A stretch of DNA of 64,000 bases from UBA1181 sp963654355 (GCA_963654355.1 CAVKBM010000002.1:1-64000); one strand, 5' to 3'. Numbered from the stretch's first letter, positions 36,035 through 45,470 are shown. Notes: generated by a model from the letters alone, not told the origin. Program-made: numbers and translations.

Positions 36035-36099
36035 GATAAACCGTTATAATTAGAATCATACACGCATTTTAATTCTATATTCCTTTCATTTCAAGTGGC

Positions 36100-36588
36100 T
36101 TATCCTCTAATATAATCTACGAAATCATAATCGAAATCATTTTTTTCATCTGCGTTCATCTTCTCCGTCGCAATAGGTTTCCACTCCGCAGAATCCAACG
36201 TGGGGAAAGTTGTATCTCCCTCCACCACCGTATGCACACGAGTCAAACAGACTTTGTCGGCTATCGGCAAAAAAGACCTATACACTTTTCCTCCTCCTAT
36301 AACATAGACCTCCTCATCGTCTGCTATACTATTTTGAAAAGCTTCGATTGAGGGAAACACTTCTACGTTCTCTAAATCTTCCCCCTTCATAGTCGAGGAC
36401 AAAACAACATTACGCCGGTTGGGCAGAGCTTTCCCAATTGAAAGAAACGTATTTCGTCCCATAACAATCGTATGCCCCGTTGTTAAGGCCTTAAACCGCT
36501 TCATGTCACCATTCAAATGCCATAACAAACGATTATCCTTGCCAATCACGCCATTATCCGACACCGCCACTATTATAGTATATCCCAT
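36100..36588 (-). CDS. folA: Dihydrofolate reductase
   Basis: 162 residues. I-I-V-A-V-S-D-N-G-V-I-G at 4-15 is the substrate/cofactor loop, L-W-H-L-N-G-D-M-K-R-F-K continues the family signature, M-G-R-N-T-F-L-S-I-G is the adenosine-phosphate site, and V-I-G-G-G-K-V-Y is the NADPH-binding turn. It reduces dihydrofolate to tetrahydrofolate. Located 86 bases after the argG terminator region, transcribed in the same direction. Confidence 0.96.
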   Translation of the reverse strand: MGYTIIVAVSDNGVIGKDNRLLWHLNGDMKRFKALTTGHTIVMGRNTFLSIGKALPNRRNVVLSSTMKGEDLENVEVFPSIEAFQNSIADDEEVYVIGGGKVYRSFLPIADKVCLTRVHTVVEGDTTFPTLDSAEWKPIATEKMNADEKNDFDYDFVDYIRG

Positions 36589-36610
36589 CTCCCGTCCTTT
36601 CTCTTTCTAA

Positions 36611-36644
36611 CAAAAGAAGACGCACCCACGAGTGCGTCCTCTTC
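36611..36644 (-). terminator. Terminator of the argR-argG operon
   Basis: On the minus strand GAAGAGGACGCAC pairs with GTGCGTCTTC (one bulge) around a 6-base loop, followed by TTTTG. It lies just after the argG stop and before folA. Confidence 0.8.
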
Positions 36645-36674
36645 TCTCTATTTTTCTTTTAACAAGACCGCAAA

Positions 36675-37883
36675 TTAAATTTCCTCACTCTCCTCTGGAT
36701 GATTTGCGTAGTAAACGCGAAGAGGAGTAGACAAAACCTTGATGAAGCCCTTCGCATCATCCGATGTCCATCCCTTATTAACCTCGCCATACTCGCCAAA
36801 CTTAGACTTAACCAAGTCATCTGGAGAGTCAACACCTACCGTTGAGAATGAAAGCGGACGAAGTTCCAATGAAACCTCTCCGTTCACATTACGCTGTGAA
36901 CTTTCAAGCATCGCCTCTATGTCACGCATAACAGGCTCTAAATACTGAGACTCGTGCAAGAACATTCCATACCAGTTTGCAACCTGATCTTTCCAATACT
37001 GCTGCCACTTGGAAAGAGTGAACTTCTCCAAAAATTTATGTGCACCAATAATCAACATTGGAGCGGCAGCCTCAAAGCCAACACGACCCTTGATACCAAT
37101 AATCGTATCACCAACGTGCATATCCCGGCCGATTCCGTATGCGGCACCAATTTTCTCAATAGCTTGAATGCACTCAATCTTATCCTCATATTCTTTACCA
37201 TTAACAGAGCAAACCTCTCCGTTCTTGAATCCTATTTTGAGGATTTCGCTACCGTTCTTCGTAACTTGCTTCAAATAGGCAGACTCTGGCAAACCTTGTT
37301 TTGAATCCAATATCTCACCACCGCAAATAGATGTTCCCCAGATACCTACGTTGTAAGAATACTTCAACTTAGCGAAGTCTGCTGAAAATCCGTGTTCATT
37401 TAAATAATCAATCTCATATTGACGAGTGAGCGTCATATCACGGGTCAACGTGATAATTTCAACGCCAGGAGCCATCACCAAGAATGTCATATCAAAGCGC
37501 ACCTGGTCGTTCCCCGCTCCCGTAGATCCGTGAGCGATAGCGTCCGCACCAATCTCCTTAGCATAGCGAGCGATAGCCATACCTTGGAATATTCGCTCTG
37601 AAGACACAGAGATAGGGTATGTTCCGTTACGAAGCACATTGCCGTAGACCATATACTTCAAGCTCTTATCGTAGTACTCCTTGGTTACATCAAGCGTTAC
37701 ATATTTTACTGCACCTAATTTGTAGGCATTTTCCTCATTTGTCTTCAATTGCTCCTCACTGAATCCACCAGTGTTAGCACACGCTGCATAGACATCATAA
37801 CCTTTCTCTTTCGCAAGATACATCACAGTGAACGAAGTGTCCAAACCTCCACTGAATGCGACAACCACTTTTTTATTAGCCAT
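36675..37883 (-). CDS. argG: Argininosuccinate synthase
   Basis: 402 residues. The ATP motif A-F-S-G-G-L-D-T-S at 9-17 is diagnostic, with the A-H-G-S-T-G-A-G-N-D-Q-V-R-F motif further in. It condenses citrulline and aspartate in arginine synthesis. Downstream of a GNAT gene and ArgR, so controlled by arginine availability. Confidence 0.96.
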   Translation of the reverse strand: MANKKVVVAFSGGLDTSFTVMYLAKEKGYDVYAACANTGGFSEEQLKTNEENAYKLGAVKYVTLDVTKEYYDKSLKYMVYGNVLRNGTYPISVSSERIFQGMAIARYAKEIGADAIAHGSTGAGNDQVRFDMTFLVMAPGVEIITLTRDMTLTRQYEIDYLNEHGFSADFAKLKYSYNVGIWGTSICGGEILDSKQGLPESAYLKQVTKNGSEILKIGFKNGEVCSVNGKEYEDKIECIQAIEKIGAAYGIGRDMHVGDTIIGIKGRVGFEAAAPMLIIGAHKFLEKFTLSKWQQYWKDQVANWYGMFLHESQYLEPVMRDIEAMLESSQRNVNGEVSLELRPLSFSTVGVDSPDDLVKSKFGEYGEVNKGWTSDDAKGFIKVLSTPLRVYYANHPEESEEI

Positions 37884-37908
37884 CTCTGTTATTGTTATAA
37901 TTAATTCG

Positions 37909-38544
37909 TTATTTCTTATCCAATTTCTCTAAGTCTAAATCCCTTTTGACGATATCCAGCACTTTCGTGTCCTTTGACATCTCACGGTCTGCCATCTCAA
38001 CACAAAGTGGGTCATGCGGATCAAAAAGCATACCCGTACAAATACAATAACGTCTTCCTGTACGTTGCAACACATCATAGTTGATGCATCCTTTGCACCC
38101 CTTCCAAAAAGACTCGTCTTCCGTCAAATCGGCAAATGTCACAGGCAAATATCCCAATCGAGTATTCAACTTCATCACCGCCGCACCAGAAGTCAAACTG
38201 AAAATCTTTGCTTCTGGCCATCTCATACGCGCCAATGTGAACGTAACATGCTTAATACGTCGCGCCAACCCATGACCTCTATATTTTTCAGGAACAATCA
38301 AACCCGATGTGGTTACATATTTTTTATTTTCCCACGTCTCTATATAACTGAATCCTGCAAAATCATCGCCGCATAAAGCAATAACGGCTTTGCCTTCTCT
38401 CATTTTCTGCTTCACGTATTCTGGGTCTCTCTTTGCGATTCCAGTACCGCGAACTTTGGCAGCCGACGCTATCGTCTCTAAGATAGTGTCTACATATGGA
38501 ATATGCCGCTCATCTGCAACATATATCTCAATCTCTTGATCCAT
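37909..38544 (-). CDS. GNAT-fold N-acetyltransferase in the arginine operon
   Basis: 211 residues with the GNAT core: G-L-I-V-P-E-K-Y-R-G-H-G-L-A-R-R-I carries the acetyl-CoA binding R/Q-G-x-G-x-G/A pattern. The C-terminal part has a cysteine-rich cluster (C-K-G-C-I-N-Y-D ... R-Y-C-I-C-T). Position between argR and argG suggests a part in arginine or ornithine synthesis, but the acceptor is not established; Bacteroidetes often use N-succinylated intermediates, so assignment as N-acetylglutamate synthase would be a guess. Confidence 0.82.
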   Translation of the reverse strand: MDQEIEIYVADERHIPYVDTILETIASAAKVRGTGIAKRDPEYVKQKMREGKAVIALCGDDFAGFSYIETWENKKYVTTSGLIVPEKYRGHGLARRIKHVTFTLARMRWPEAKIFSLTSGAAVMKLNTRLGYLPVTFADLTEDESFWKGCKGCINYDVLQRTGRRYCICTGMLFDPHDPLCVEMADREMSKDTKVLDIVKRDLDLEKLDKK

Positions 38545-38594
38545 AGTTATTTATGACAAATTAGCACGAACAAATAAGTGTTTATATTATAATT

Positions 38595-39155
38595 TTACAT
38601 TTCTATGTCAAACAAAGAAGGAATGATTCTCCTCAAAGCAGACTTCACCTCATTCTGCGTCACGTCCTCTTTTTTTACCGCAATGATTGTGTCGTCTCCT
38701 GCCACTGTGCCGAGGATGAAATTCTTTCCGTTCTCATCTAATTCCGACGCCAAACTACTGGCATATCCTGGGCGAGTGTGAATGACAATGATGTTCCCAG
38801 AGAAATCCACTTTCGTAGCAATACGCTTCATATTATCCTCCATTTGCTGCTTCATCATCAACTGAGTGTAACTTGTTGGCTGCTGCAAATTTCTCACCTC
38901 CTGAGTCGGAGGCTCATCTAAATTGATGATCGGACGGTATTCCACTCCATACCCCACAGGGAAACGATAGGTGTACTCACCATCAGAACCTACCGTTTTC
39001 ACCACCTTCATCCGCTTTAAATAACGAGACAAGGTCGCCTGGGTAATGTTGACACCCCTTTCCGCCATCATCTTCGTCAACTGCTCCTGACTACTTGCCG
39101 AAGTGGTCTCCAATATTTCACGCAATATCGCTAATCTTTCTTTTCTACTTTTCAC
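38595..39155 (-). CDS. argR: Arginine repressor
   Basis: 186 residues, longer than the usual 150-160 because of a linker of about 25 residues (Q-Q-P-T-S-Y-T-Q-L-M-M-K-Q). The N-terminal winged helix includes A-T-L-S-R-Y-L-K-R-M-K-V-V-K, the C-terminal oligomerisation half has G-T-V-A-G-D-D-T-I-I. It regulates arginine genes as a hexamer. It is the first gene of the argR-GNAT-argG unit and probably autoregulated. Confidence 0.93.
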   Translation of the reverse strand: MKSRKERLAILREILETTSASSQEQLTKMMAERGVNITQATLSRYLKRMKVVKTVGSDGEYTYRFPVGYGVEYRPIINLDEPPTQEVRNLQQPTSYTQLMMKQQMEDNMKRIATKVDFSGNIIVIHTRPGYASSLASELDENGKNFILGTVAGDDTIIAVKKEDVTQNEVKSALRRIIPSLFDIEM

Positions 39156-39205
39156 GTCTCTTTCTCTGATTTAATAGTTATTGGAATAATTATCCATAAC
39201 AAGCG

Positions 39206-39213
39206 CAAATCTA
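39206..39213 (-). promoter_or_regulatory. Candidate -7 box of the argR operon
   Basis: Minus-strand TAGATTTG fits TAnnTTTG, about 50 bases before the argR ATG. No consensus -33 element at the right distance. Confidence 0.4.
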
Positions 39214-39320
39214 TGTATATTTTTTCAAATAGGAACACTATACAAGAAGTTTTATTATGATCAAATCCATTATTTCTTTTCCACACACCTCATCAAAGTT
39301 TTATTCCGTTTTTATGCAGA

Positions 39321-39569
39321 CTAAGGAACGGGATCATAGCCACTTCCTCCCCACGGATGACAACGCATAATCCGCTTAAATGCCAACCATCCTCCTTTCA
39401 ACACGCCATATCTCCGAATCGCAATCATGGCATACTCAGAACATGTCGGTGTATATCGACAACTCGGCGACAATAGAGGTGATATGCACATTTTGTAGAA
39501 TTTAATCGGCAACAAAAAAATCTCTGCCATCAGCCTGCAAAACCATGTCCAAGCATGCCTCATCATCAC
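39321..39569 (-). CDS. yidD: Membrane protein insertion efficiency factor YidD
   Basis: 82 residues, the usual size. L-P-I-K-F-Y-K-M-C-I-S-P-L-L-S-P-S-C-R-Y-T-P-T-C-S-E-Y-A is the YidD/DUF37 signature with its three cysteines. It aids YidC-dependent membrane insertion. It follows rnpA by 9 bases as in many bacteria. Confidence 0.96.
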   Translation of the reverse strand: MMMRHAWTWFCRLMAEIFLLPIKFYKMCISPLLSPSCRYTPTCSEYAMIAIRRYGVLKGGWLAFKRIMRCHPWGGSGYDPVP

Positions 39570-39578
39570 CTCGGATTT

Positions 39579-40025
39579 TTAAGATTCGCTCCCCTCATCC
39601 TTCGTTTTAACGGAAGAAAGGAACTTAAATTCTCTTTGTTCTATCTTTTTTTTCAATTTGTCAAGCAATATCACCATCTTTCTTTCCATAAAAGCCGTTG
39701 ACTCCAATTTTTCTCCCACAAAGTGTATGGCGATATACAAATGAAGACCTTGCTCCGTTAGATATTCTCTTAACAGATGCTTGTTTAAACGATAGGCCTC
39801 GCGGATTTGTCGTCTTCCACGATTTCGATCCACCGCATGTTTAAACCTTTTTTTGGGGACATTTACCAAGACACGCAAAGCTTCTCTTTCTTTCTCCATC
39901 GCCAAACAAACAACAACTTTATAGGGGAAACAAAATAGATACTCTCCATCTCGGTACACTTTCTCTATCTCTATTTCACCAAATAAACGTTCTTTCTTCG
40001 GGAAAGTATTTTTATACGCCTGCAT
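39579..40025 (-). CDS. rnpA: Ribonuclease P protein component
   Basis: 148 residues. The N-terminal F-P-K-K-E-R-L, the basic central R-F-K-H-A-V-D-R-N-R-G-R-R-Q-I-R-E-A-Y-R motif is the RNR signature. It binds the catalytic RNA for tRNA 5' maturation. In operon with yidD downstream and hemD upstream. Confidence 0.93.
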   Translation of the reverse strand: MQAYKNTFPKKERLFGEIEIEKVYRDGEYLFCFPYKVVVCLAMEKEREALRVLVNVPKKRFKHAVDRNRGRRQIREAYRLNKHLLREYLTEQGLHLYIAIHFVGEKLESTAFMERKMVILLDKLKKKIEQREFKFLSSVKTKDEGSES

Positions 40026-40127
40026 TTTGTCTCAGCAAATAATTTATCTTACACTTCTAATCTATACCAAAATGGAGAGTAAACCAAAAACACCATGATT
40101 CACTCTCCATCCTTATATCTTTTTCGC

Positions 40128-40913
40128 TTACTTTTTCTTGGCTTGATTCTTCAAGAACAAGTCAAGTGCCGCAGGCATAGATGGGGCTTCAGGCGTCGGT
40201 GCCTGTACATCAACTCTCAAGCCTGCTTCCTGTGCCACCTTCATTGTTGTAGAACCCATACAGCCGATGCTTATGTCGCCCTGCTTAAAATCAGGAAAAT
40301 TCTTGAACAATGAACTGATTCCAGTCGGGCTGAAGAAGACAAACATATCGTATTCAAAATCAGGCTCATGCGTAAAATCAGTGCAAACGGTCTTGTACAT
40401 CACTGCTTTCGTATAATCGGCATTGGCATGCTCCATCATCGTGATAATATCAGCCTTGCCATCAACCGACGCCACAGAATTCACGTCGTGAACATCAGAC
40501 ACTGCCACCAGAAATTTCTCGTCCAAATGCTTGTTGACACTGACCATCAAATCCTCAATTTTCCCCGTCGTGCTGAAAAATACCTTTCTCTTTCTATATT
40601 GGATGTATGTCTGTAAATAGTTGGCCACCAACTGAGAAACGCAGAAATACTTCATTGTCTCCGGAATAGTAATGCGCAGTTCCTTGCAAAGTCTGAAAAA
40701 ATGGTCAACCGCCGTCCTCGCTGTAAAAACCACCGCAGTATAGTCCAAAATGTTAACTTTCTGCTGACGAAACTCCTTTGCTAAAACTGGCTCAACCTTT
40801 ATAAATGGCTTAAAATCAATCTTCACTCCATACTTTTCCTCTAAATCAAAATATGGAGATTTCTCCACTGTAGGCCTTGGCTGTGATACCAAAATCCGCT
40901 TTATCTTCACCAT
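40128..40913 (-). CDS. hemD: Uroporphyrinogen-III synthase-like protein
   Basis: 261 residues. I-L-V-S-Q-P-R-P-T near the start, the two-domain open sandwich with A-V-V-F-T-A-R-T-A-V-D-H-F and M-F-V-F-F-S-P-T-G-I-S-S-L match HemD in Bacteroidetes. It closes the tetrapyrrole ring in haem and cobalamin biosynthesis. Sequence conservation in this family is low; neighbours DUF4271 and rnpA are the usual Bacteroidetes context. Confidence 0.87.
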   Translation of the reverse strand: MVKIKRILVSQPRPTVEKSPYFDLEEKYGVKIDFKPFIKVEPVLAKEFRQQKVNILDYTAVVFTARTAVDHFFRLCKELRITIPETMKYFCVSQLVANYLQTYIQYRKRKVFFSTTGKIEDLMVSVNKHLDEKFLVAVSDVHDVNSVASVDGKADIITMMEHANADYTKAVMYKTVCTDFTHEPDFEYDMFVFFSPTGISSLFKNFPDFKQGDISIGCMGSTTMKVAQEAGLRVDVQAPTPEAPSMPAALDLFLKNQAKKK

Positions 40914-40937
40914 TATAACTGCTTATATTTTAATATT

Positions 40938-41837
40938 TTAAACAAAACTTAAAAGCATTGCCACAAGCACCGCCGTAGGCATAATTTCAAGCGTGCAAAG
41001 GTACAAAATAATATAAAAAAGAGACCCAATTCCAGAGAAAAAAAGCGTCAACAATTTCGTCAGATAGACCAAAACAGCAAGACCACAAGCGACATAGCCC
41101 ACTATCATCATTATTTCGCCTATCGGAGAATAGGCGATAAACAAATCAACAATCAATAAAACTATGGACAGACCAAATAAAATCAGCATCAATCCAGATT
41201 TCGTAGTGTCATACATATCTCGGTCAAAGAAGACATATGTCAACACCTTCATCGTCGTCAATTTGAACAACACATAAAGGGATATTCCTACCAACGCAAC
41301 GAGAAATGCGACTAAATACGGAACAGACAAATGCCCACTTATACTCAATTTCGCGAAAATGCAAAACACAGCTGCTGGAATCACAGAAATGGAATAAACG
41401 ATGGTTCGCATTTGAGAAACCTCCGTCGCATTGCCTTTGCGATATGAGTTTGAAGTGTTTCCTGAAAAGAAAGTCTTCAAATCTCGCAAAATCATTTTTG
41501 TGTATCCCCCACACACCTTTGCATAAACAAAAAAAAGAATCAACATCAAAGGTGTAAACCACACCTGCTGTTGAAGCGTTTCTGGCAAATGAATGCCTTC
41601 TTTCATCGGCAGCGAAACCCTCTGTTGAACCACCTTGCGCTGACGATGAGCAGGAATCACATCACAGTCCGTTAAACATTCCGTCCCTATAGCTACAGGC
41701 AAATAGAGTTGCATATACTCCTCTATGGTCTGAGGTTCTTCTTCTTGAACGCACAAAGAATCCAGACGCAAAACCAAACAAGGACTTTGCGTCTGAATTA
41801 TGCTGTCAGTCTCCAATAATGCAGGAGGTCGTGCCAT
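40938..41837 (-). CDS. DUF4271 integral membrane protein
   Basis: 299 residues. A soluble N-terminal part is followed by about six to seven hydrophobic segments and ends Y-I-I-L-Y-L-C-T-L-E-I-M-P-T-A-V-L, the characteristic DUF4271 end. Function unknown; its fixed position before hemD in Bacteroidetes is a lineage mark. Spacing to hemD is 24 bases. Confidence 0.87.
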   Translation of the reverse strand: MARPPALLETDSIIQTQSPCLVLRLDSLCVQEEEPQTIEEYMQLYLPVAIGTECLTDCDVIPAHRQRKVVQQRVSLPMKEGIHLPETLQQQVWFTPLMLILFFVYAKVCGGYTKMILRDLKTFFSGNTSNSYRKGNATEVSQMRTIVYSISVIPAAVFCIFAKLSISGHLSVPYLVAFLVALVGISLYVLFKLTTMKVLTYVFFDRDMYDTTKSGLMLILFGLSIVLLIVDLFIAYSPIGEIMMIVGYVACGLAVLVYLTKLLTLFFSGIGSLFYIILYLCTLEIMPTAVLVAMLLSFV

Positions 41838-41847
41838 CTTATTCTAA

Positions 41848-42243
41848 TTAATACTTCACGTTCTCGCTAATTTTTTTTGCCACCTCCTTCATTTCCTCAG
41901 ATGAGAAACTCTTCTTGGCTGCGAAGTTGATATCCCCTTCGCTTGAGATAGGTATCAGATGAATATGAACGTGAGGGACTTCCAAACCTAAAACGGCTAC
42001 TGCCACACGCTTGCAAGGGACTGCTTTTTCAATAGCGAGGGCCACTTTTTTGGCGAAAATATTCAAGTCCGCCAAAGTCCTATCGTCCAAATGAAAAATA
42101 TAGTCATCTTCAATCTTTGGAACTACCAACGTGTGTCCTTTCTGAACGGGGTTAATGTCCAAGAAAGCGTAGAAACGATCGTCTTCTGCCACTTTGTAAC
42201 TTGGAATCTCGCCATTTATGATTTTTGTGAACAATGTTGCCAT
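41848..42243 (-). CDS. HIT-family nucleotide-binding hydrolase
   Basis: 131 residues. The histidine triad H-V-H-I-H-L near residue 103-108 defines the family; N-terminal I-I-N-G-E-I-P-S-Y-K is the Hint-like opening. HIT hydrolases cleave phosphoramidates and other AMP derivatives. It follows greA by 30 bases. Confidence 0.95.
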   Translation of the reverse strand: MATLFTKIINGEIPSYKVAEDDRFYAFLDINPVQKGHTLVVPKIEDDYIFHLDDRTLADLNIFAKKVALAIEKAVPCKRVAVAVLGLEVPHVHIHLIPISSEGDINFAAKKSFSSEEMKEVAKKISENVKY

Positions 42244-42273
42244 ACAACCTAAAAAAACTTTTACAAATTAATG

Positions 42274-42747
42274 TTAGAATGAGATTTCTACAATCTCGAA
42301 AGGAATTTTTCCTGCGGGCACAGTTACCTCAACGACATCTCCTTTTTTATGACCTAGCAAAGCCTTTGCAATCGGTGTGTTTACCGAAAGCTTTCCCTCC
42401 TTCAGGTTGGCTTCATGCTCAGAAACCAAAGTGTAGGTCATCTCAGCGCCATTTTTTGTGTTTTTGATTTTCACCTTGTTCAAGATTTGGACTACTTCGG
42501 CATTCAAACGAGAAGTATCAATAATCTTAGCAAACAAGATCTTCTCTTTGAGCAAAGAAATTTTGCTCTCGAGCAACCCCTGTGCTTCCTTAGCCGCATC
42601 ATACTCAGCATTCTCGGACAAGTCTCCTTTATCACGAGCCTCGGCAATTTGCTTGGAAATGTTTGGTCTATCCACAGTTTCCATTTGCTTCAACTCTTCC
42701 AACATTTTGTTGTAACCTTCCTCTGTTACATACGAAACAACTGCCAT
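42274..42747 (-). CDS. greA: Transcription elongation factor GreA
   Basis: 157 residues, normal length. N-terminal coiled coil with E-A-R-D-K-G-D-L-S-E-N-A-E-Y (the tip acidic D-L-S-E-N that reaches the polymerase active site), and C-terminal S-V-N-T-P-I-A-K-A-L-L-G-H-K-x-G-D. It releases backtracked RNA polymerase. A full promoter precedes it; the HIT gene follows. Confidence 0.96.
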   Translation of the reverse strand: MAVVSYVTEEGYNKMLEELKQMETVDRPNISKQIAEARDKGDLSENAEYDAAKEAQGLLESKISLLKEKILFAKIIDTSRLNAEVVQILNKVKIKNTKNGAEMTYTLVSEHEANLKEGKLSVNTPIAKALLGHKKGDVVEVTVPAGKIPFEIVEISF

Positions 42748-42903
42748 AATTTTTCTTCTATTATTTTTGTTAAATAAAACTTTTTACTTACCGTTTTTCT
42801 TCTGTCTTACAACCACAGAAAAAGACAAAACAATGAATAGAATCCTAGCCAGCAGACGAGAATTCTATTCACAATCTATCTTCAGATATCAGATTTTCTA
42901 CGG

Positions 42904-42934
42904 CAAAGATAGGTAAAATTAATCCCAGCGCAAA
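42904..42934 (-). promoter_or_regulatory. Promoter of greA-HIT
   Basis: Minus-strand TTTG (42934-42931), 19 bases, TATCTTTG (42911-42904): exact Bacteroidetes consensus. The leader to the greA ATG is about 150 bases. Confidence 0.72.
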
Positions 42935-42961
42935 AAATAATCTTTCGTTTTTCCTTCTAAA

Positions 42962-44593
42962 TCATTTCGTCTTTTGTTTCTCCAACTCCAGCTTCGCTGC
43001 CCTTACGACATTATCCGTCTCATTCAGCACCTCATAAAAGGCTTCGTCTCCCAAAACGTCCCTGACAATATACTCCTTCAATCTTCTAACGATAAGTTTC
43101 TTATTATCAGATGTTAACGATTCTTTCGGCTCAATCTTCTTACTTCTGCCAAACTCCATCATCTTCTCTAATAGAGGCTGTTTATCAAGATAGTCGACAA
43201 GCGTAGCCTTTTCCATTGCTGACAATGCAGCACGGTGTTCATCTACATAACGGAAAGCATACTCATAAATTGCGCCTGTGTTCCACAATCTTACATAATA
43301 TGGGCAACGTCCCGTCGTGTCGCGTGCGGCAAAAATGTCTGGCATGATACCTCCGCCACCATAAACGACACGTCCACCCATTGTGTAATATTTGACAGAA
43401 TCCGCCGCTGTTTTTACGCTATCTGCGCTGAGCAACTCACCACTCTCGTAGCGACTGAACACCTCTTTCTCATATTCATCTTTATTAGAATAAGGCTTTT
43501 GGATACATCTTCCAGACGGCGTATAATAACGAGCTATCGTCAGACGAACAGCAGAGCCATCTCGCAAAGGAATCTGTTGCTGCACCAATCCCTTTCCAAA
43601 CGAACGCACACCTACTATGACCCCCCTATCGTTATCTTGTATGGCACCTGCGAAAATCTCGCTCGCCGAAGCCGACCATTCATCTATCAAAACAGCCAAG
43701 GGAACATCCTGAAACTCGCCAGAGCCATCGGCAACCGCATCCTCGCGTTTTTGAGCTTTCCCCTTCGTATAGACAATCATATCACCGATATGCAAGAACT
43801 CGTTGATCATTGCGATAGCAGACTCTAAATAGCCACCCGAATTTTCTCTCAGATCGATGATATAGGATGTTGCACCTTGCATTTTTAATTTCTCCAAAGC
43901 TTCATAGAACTCCTCGTAAGTGGCAGATCCAAACTTGCTTACTTTCACATAGCCCGTCTTTTCGTCAAGCATATAACTTGCATCAACACTATTGGTAGGC
44001 ACATCTCCACGCGTAATCGTATAATGCAACATCTCATCCGTTCCAAAACGTACGATGCCGACCTTCACCTTCGTCCCTTTGGGTCCACGAAGCTTTTTCA
44101 CCACCATATCGGAGTTGATATCTTTGCCAACAAAAGCAGTGTCGTTCACCTCAACGATGCGATCACCCGGCATCAAACCCAAACGTTCGGAAGGACCACC
44201 ATGCACGACGGCAATCACCATAATCGTATCTCTCTGAATATTGAACTGTACGCCAATTCCAGAAAAACTCGCACCCAGATCATCATTCACCATCTGCAAC
44301 TCATCCGCAGGAATATAAACAGAATGAGGATCTAAATTGGAAAGTATTTCAGGAATCACCTTTTCCGTTAATTCATCTTGATCAACAGTATCAACATACT
44401 GTATATCAATCAGATTCATCAACATATCGATTTTTCCATCTGAAGAAGAACGTTCGCAAGCGTTCTTTCCATCTTGCGCATTATTGGCTAAAACATTACC
44501 AATCAGCACACCTACAACCACTGCACAAGAGAATGCGATTGGCAACCATATTTTCATATATGATTTTGATTTCTCTTTTTGTATTCCTTCCAT
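42962..44593 (-). CDS. S41 family C-terminal processing protease
   Basis: 543 residues. N-terminal hydrophobic signal/anchor (about 15-36), PDZ domain (G-I-G-V-Q-F...V-V-H-G-G-P-S-E-R-L-G-L), and the S41 core W-S-A-S-A-S-E-I-F (nucleophile Ser) with the catalytic lysine in R-S-F-G-K-G-L-V-Q. It is a periplasmic C-terminal processing peptidase. dCMP deaminase lies upstream on the same strand with 39 bases spacing, a common Bacteroidetes pairing. Confidence 0.95.
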   Translation of the reverse strand: MEGIQKEKSKSYMKIWLPIAFSCAVVVGVLIGNVLANNAQDGKNACERSSSDGKIDMLMNLIDIQYVDTVDQDELTEKVIPEILSNLDPHSVYIPADELQMVNDDLGASFSGIGVQFNIQRDTIMVIAVVHGGPSERLGLMPGDRIVEVNDTAFVGKDINSDMVVKKLRGPKGTKVKVGIVRFGTDEMLHYTITRGDVPTNSVDASYMLDEKTGYVKVSKFGSATYEEFYEALEKLKMQGATSYIIDLRENSGGYLESAIAMINEFLHIGDMIVYTKGKAQKREDAVADGSGEFQDVPLAVLIDEWSASASEIFAGAIQDNDRGVIVGVRSFGKGLVQQQIPLRDGSAVRLTIARYYTPSGRCIQKPYSNKDEYEKEVFSRYESGELLSADSVKTAADSVKYYTMGGRVVYGGGGIMPDIFAARDTTGRCPYYVRLWNTGAIYEYAFRYVDEHRAALSAMEKATLVDYLDKQPLLEKMMEFGRSKKIEPKESLTSDNKKLIVRRLKEYIVRDVLGDEAFYEVLNETDNVVRAAKLELEKQKTK

Positions 44594-44632
44594 ATATCTT
44601 TTTCGCTTAATAATGAAAAGCTATGTATATAT

Positions 44633-45088
44633 TTATTTATCCTCGTCTAAGATTTCCACGCAGACGCCAGCTCTTTCCAACAGATCGACGCCATCCAAAA
44701 TTCGGTATCTTTCTCCGCACACGACTCGTTGAATTCCCGCCTGAATAATCAGCTTGGCACATTCAATGCAAGGAGAAGCCGTAACATAGAGCGTCGCACC
44801 ATCGCTACTATTAGACGAACGAGCGACTTTAGTAATCGCATTTGCTTCAGCGTGGAGCACATACGCCTTAGTTTGGTTGTTGTCGTCTTCGCAAACATTC
44901 TCAAACCCCGAAGGCGTTCCGTTATAGCCATCAGAGATGATCATTTTGTTTTTTACGAGAATTGCGCCCACTTTACGTCGCTCGCAATACGAATTTTCAG
45001 CCCATATACGAGCCATTCGCATGTAGCGAAGGTCTAAGAGAGACTGTTTTTTAGATTTATCTTGCGTTTCTTCTCTAATATCGCTCAT
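44633..45088 (-). CDS. dCMP deaminase family protein
   Basis: 151 residues. Zinc motifs H-A-E-A-N-A-I and P-C-I-E-C-A-K-L-I-I-Q-A-G are intact. S-Y-C-E-R-R-K-V-G-A-I-L-V-K-N is the family N-terminus, closer to ComEB/dCMP deaminase than to TadA. It supplies dUMP for thymidylate synthesis. Confidence 0.93.
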   Translation of the reverse strand: MSDIREETQDKSKKQSLLDLRYMRMARIWAENSYCERRKVGAILVKNKMIISDGYNGTPSGFENVCEDDNNQTKAYVLHAEANAITKVARSSNSSDGATLYVTASPCIECAKLIIQAGIQRVVCGERYRILDGVDLLERAGVCVEILDEDK

Positions 45089-45148
45089 AGCAGACAGATA
45101 ACCTGTAGAAATTAGACATTCTAAATAGCAAATTTACAAAAAGATATG

Positions 45149-45178
45149 AAAAAAGGCGAACCAACCGATTCGCCTTTC
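45149..45178 (-). terminator. Rho-independent terminator of rpsO
   Basis: On the minus strand AAAGGCGAA (45177-45169) pairs with TTCGCCTTT (45160-45152) around an 8-base loop, followed by a T-run to 45149. Confidence 0.9.
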
Positions 45179-45200
45179 TTTTACCAAAATTCTCCAAGAA

Positions 45201-45470
45201 TTACTTACGAAGATTCAAAGCCTTAACGAGGCTACGATATCTCTCAAGGTCTTGAGACTTCAAATAGTCGAGCATGCGACGACGCTTTCCTACCAATTTC
45301 TTCAAAGAACGTTGAGTTGCGTAATCCTTCTTATTTGACTTAAGATGTTCAGTCAAATGGTCAATGCGGTATGAAAACAACGCTACCTGAGACTCAGCAG
45401 ATCCGGTATCGGTGTTAGACTTTCCGTATTGTCCGAAGATCTCTTGCTTTTTAGCAGAATCTAAATACAT
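45201..45470 (-). CDS. rpsO: 30S ribosomal protein S15
   Basis: 89 residues. T-G-S-A-E-S-Q-V-A-L, the H-L-K-S-N-K-K-D-Y-A-T-Q-R-S-L stretch and the L-V-G-K-R-R-R-M-L-D-Y-L end are the S15 signature. It binds 16S rRNA early in assembly and frequently controls its own translation. Short leader of about 30 bases. Confidence 0.97.
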   Translation of the reverse strand: MYLDSAKKQEIFGQYGKSNTDTGSAESQVALFSYRIDHLTEHLKSNKKDYATQRSLKKLVGKRRRMLDYLKSQDLERYRSLVKALNLRK

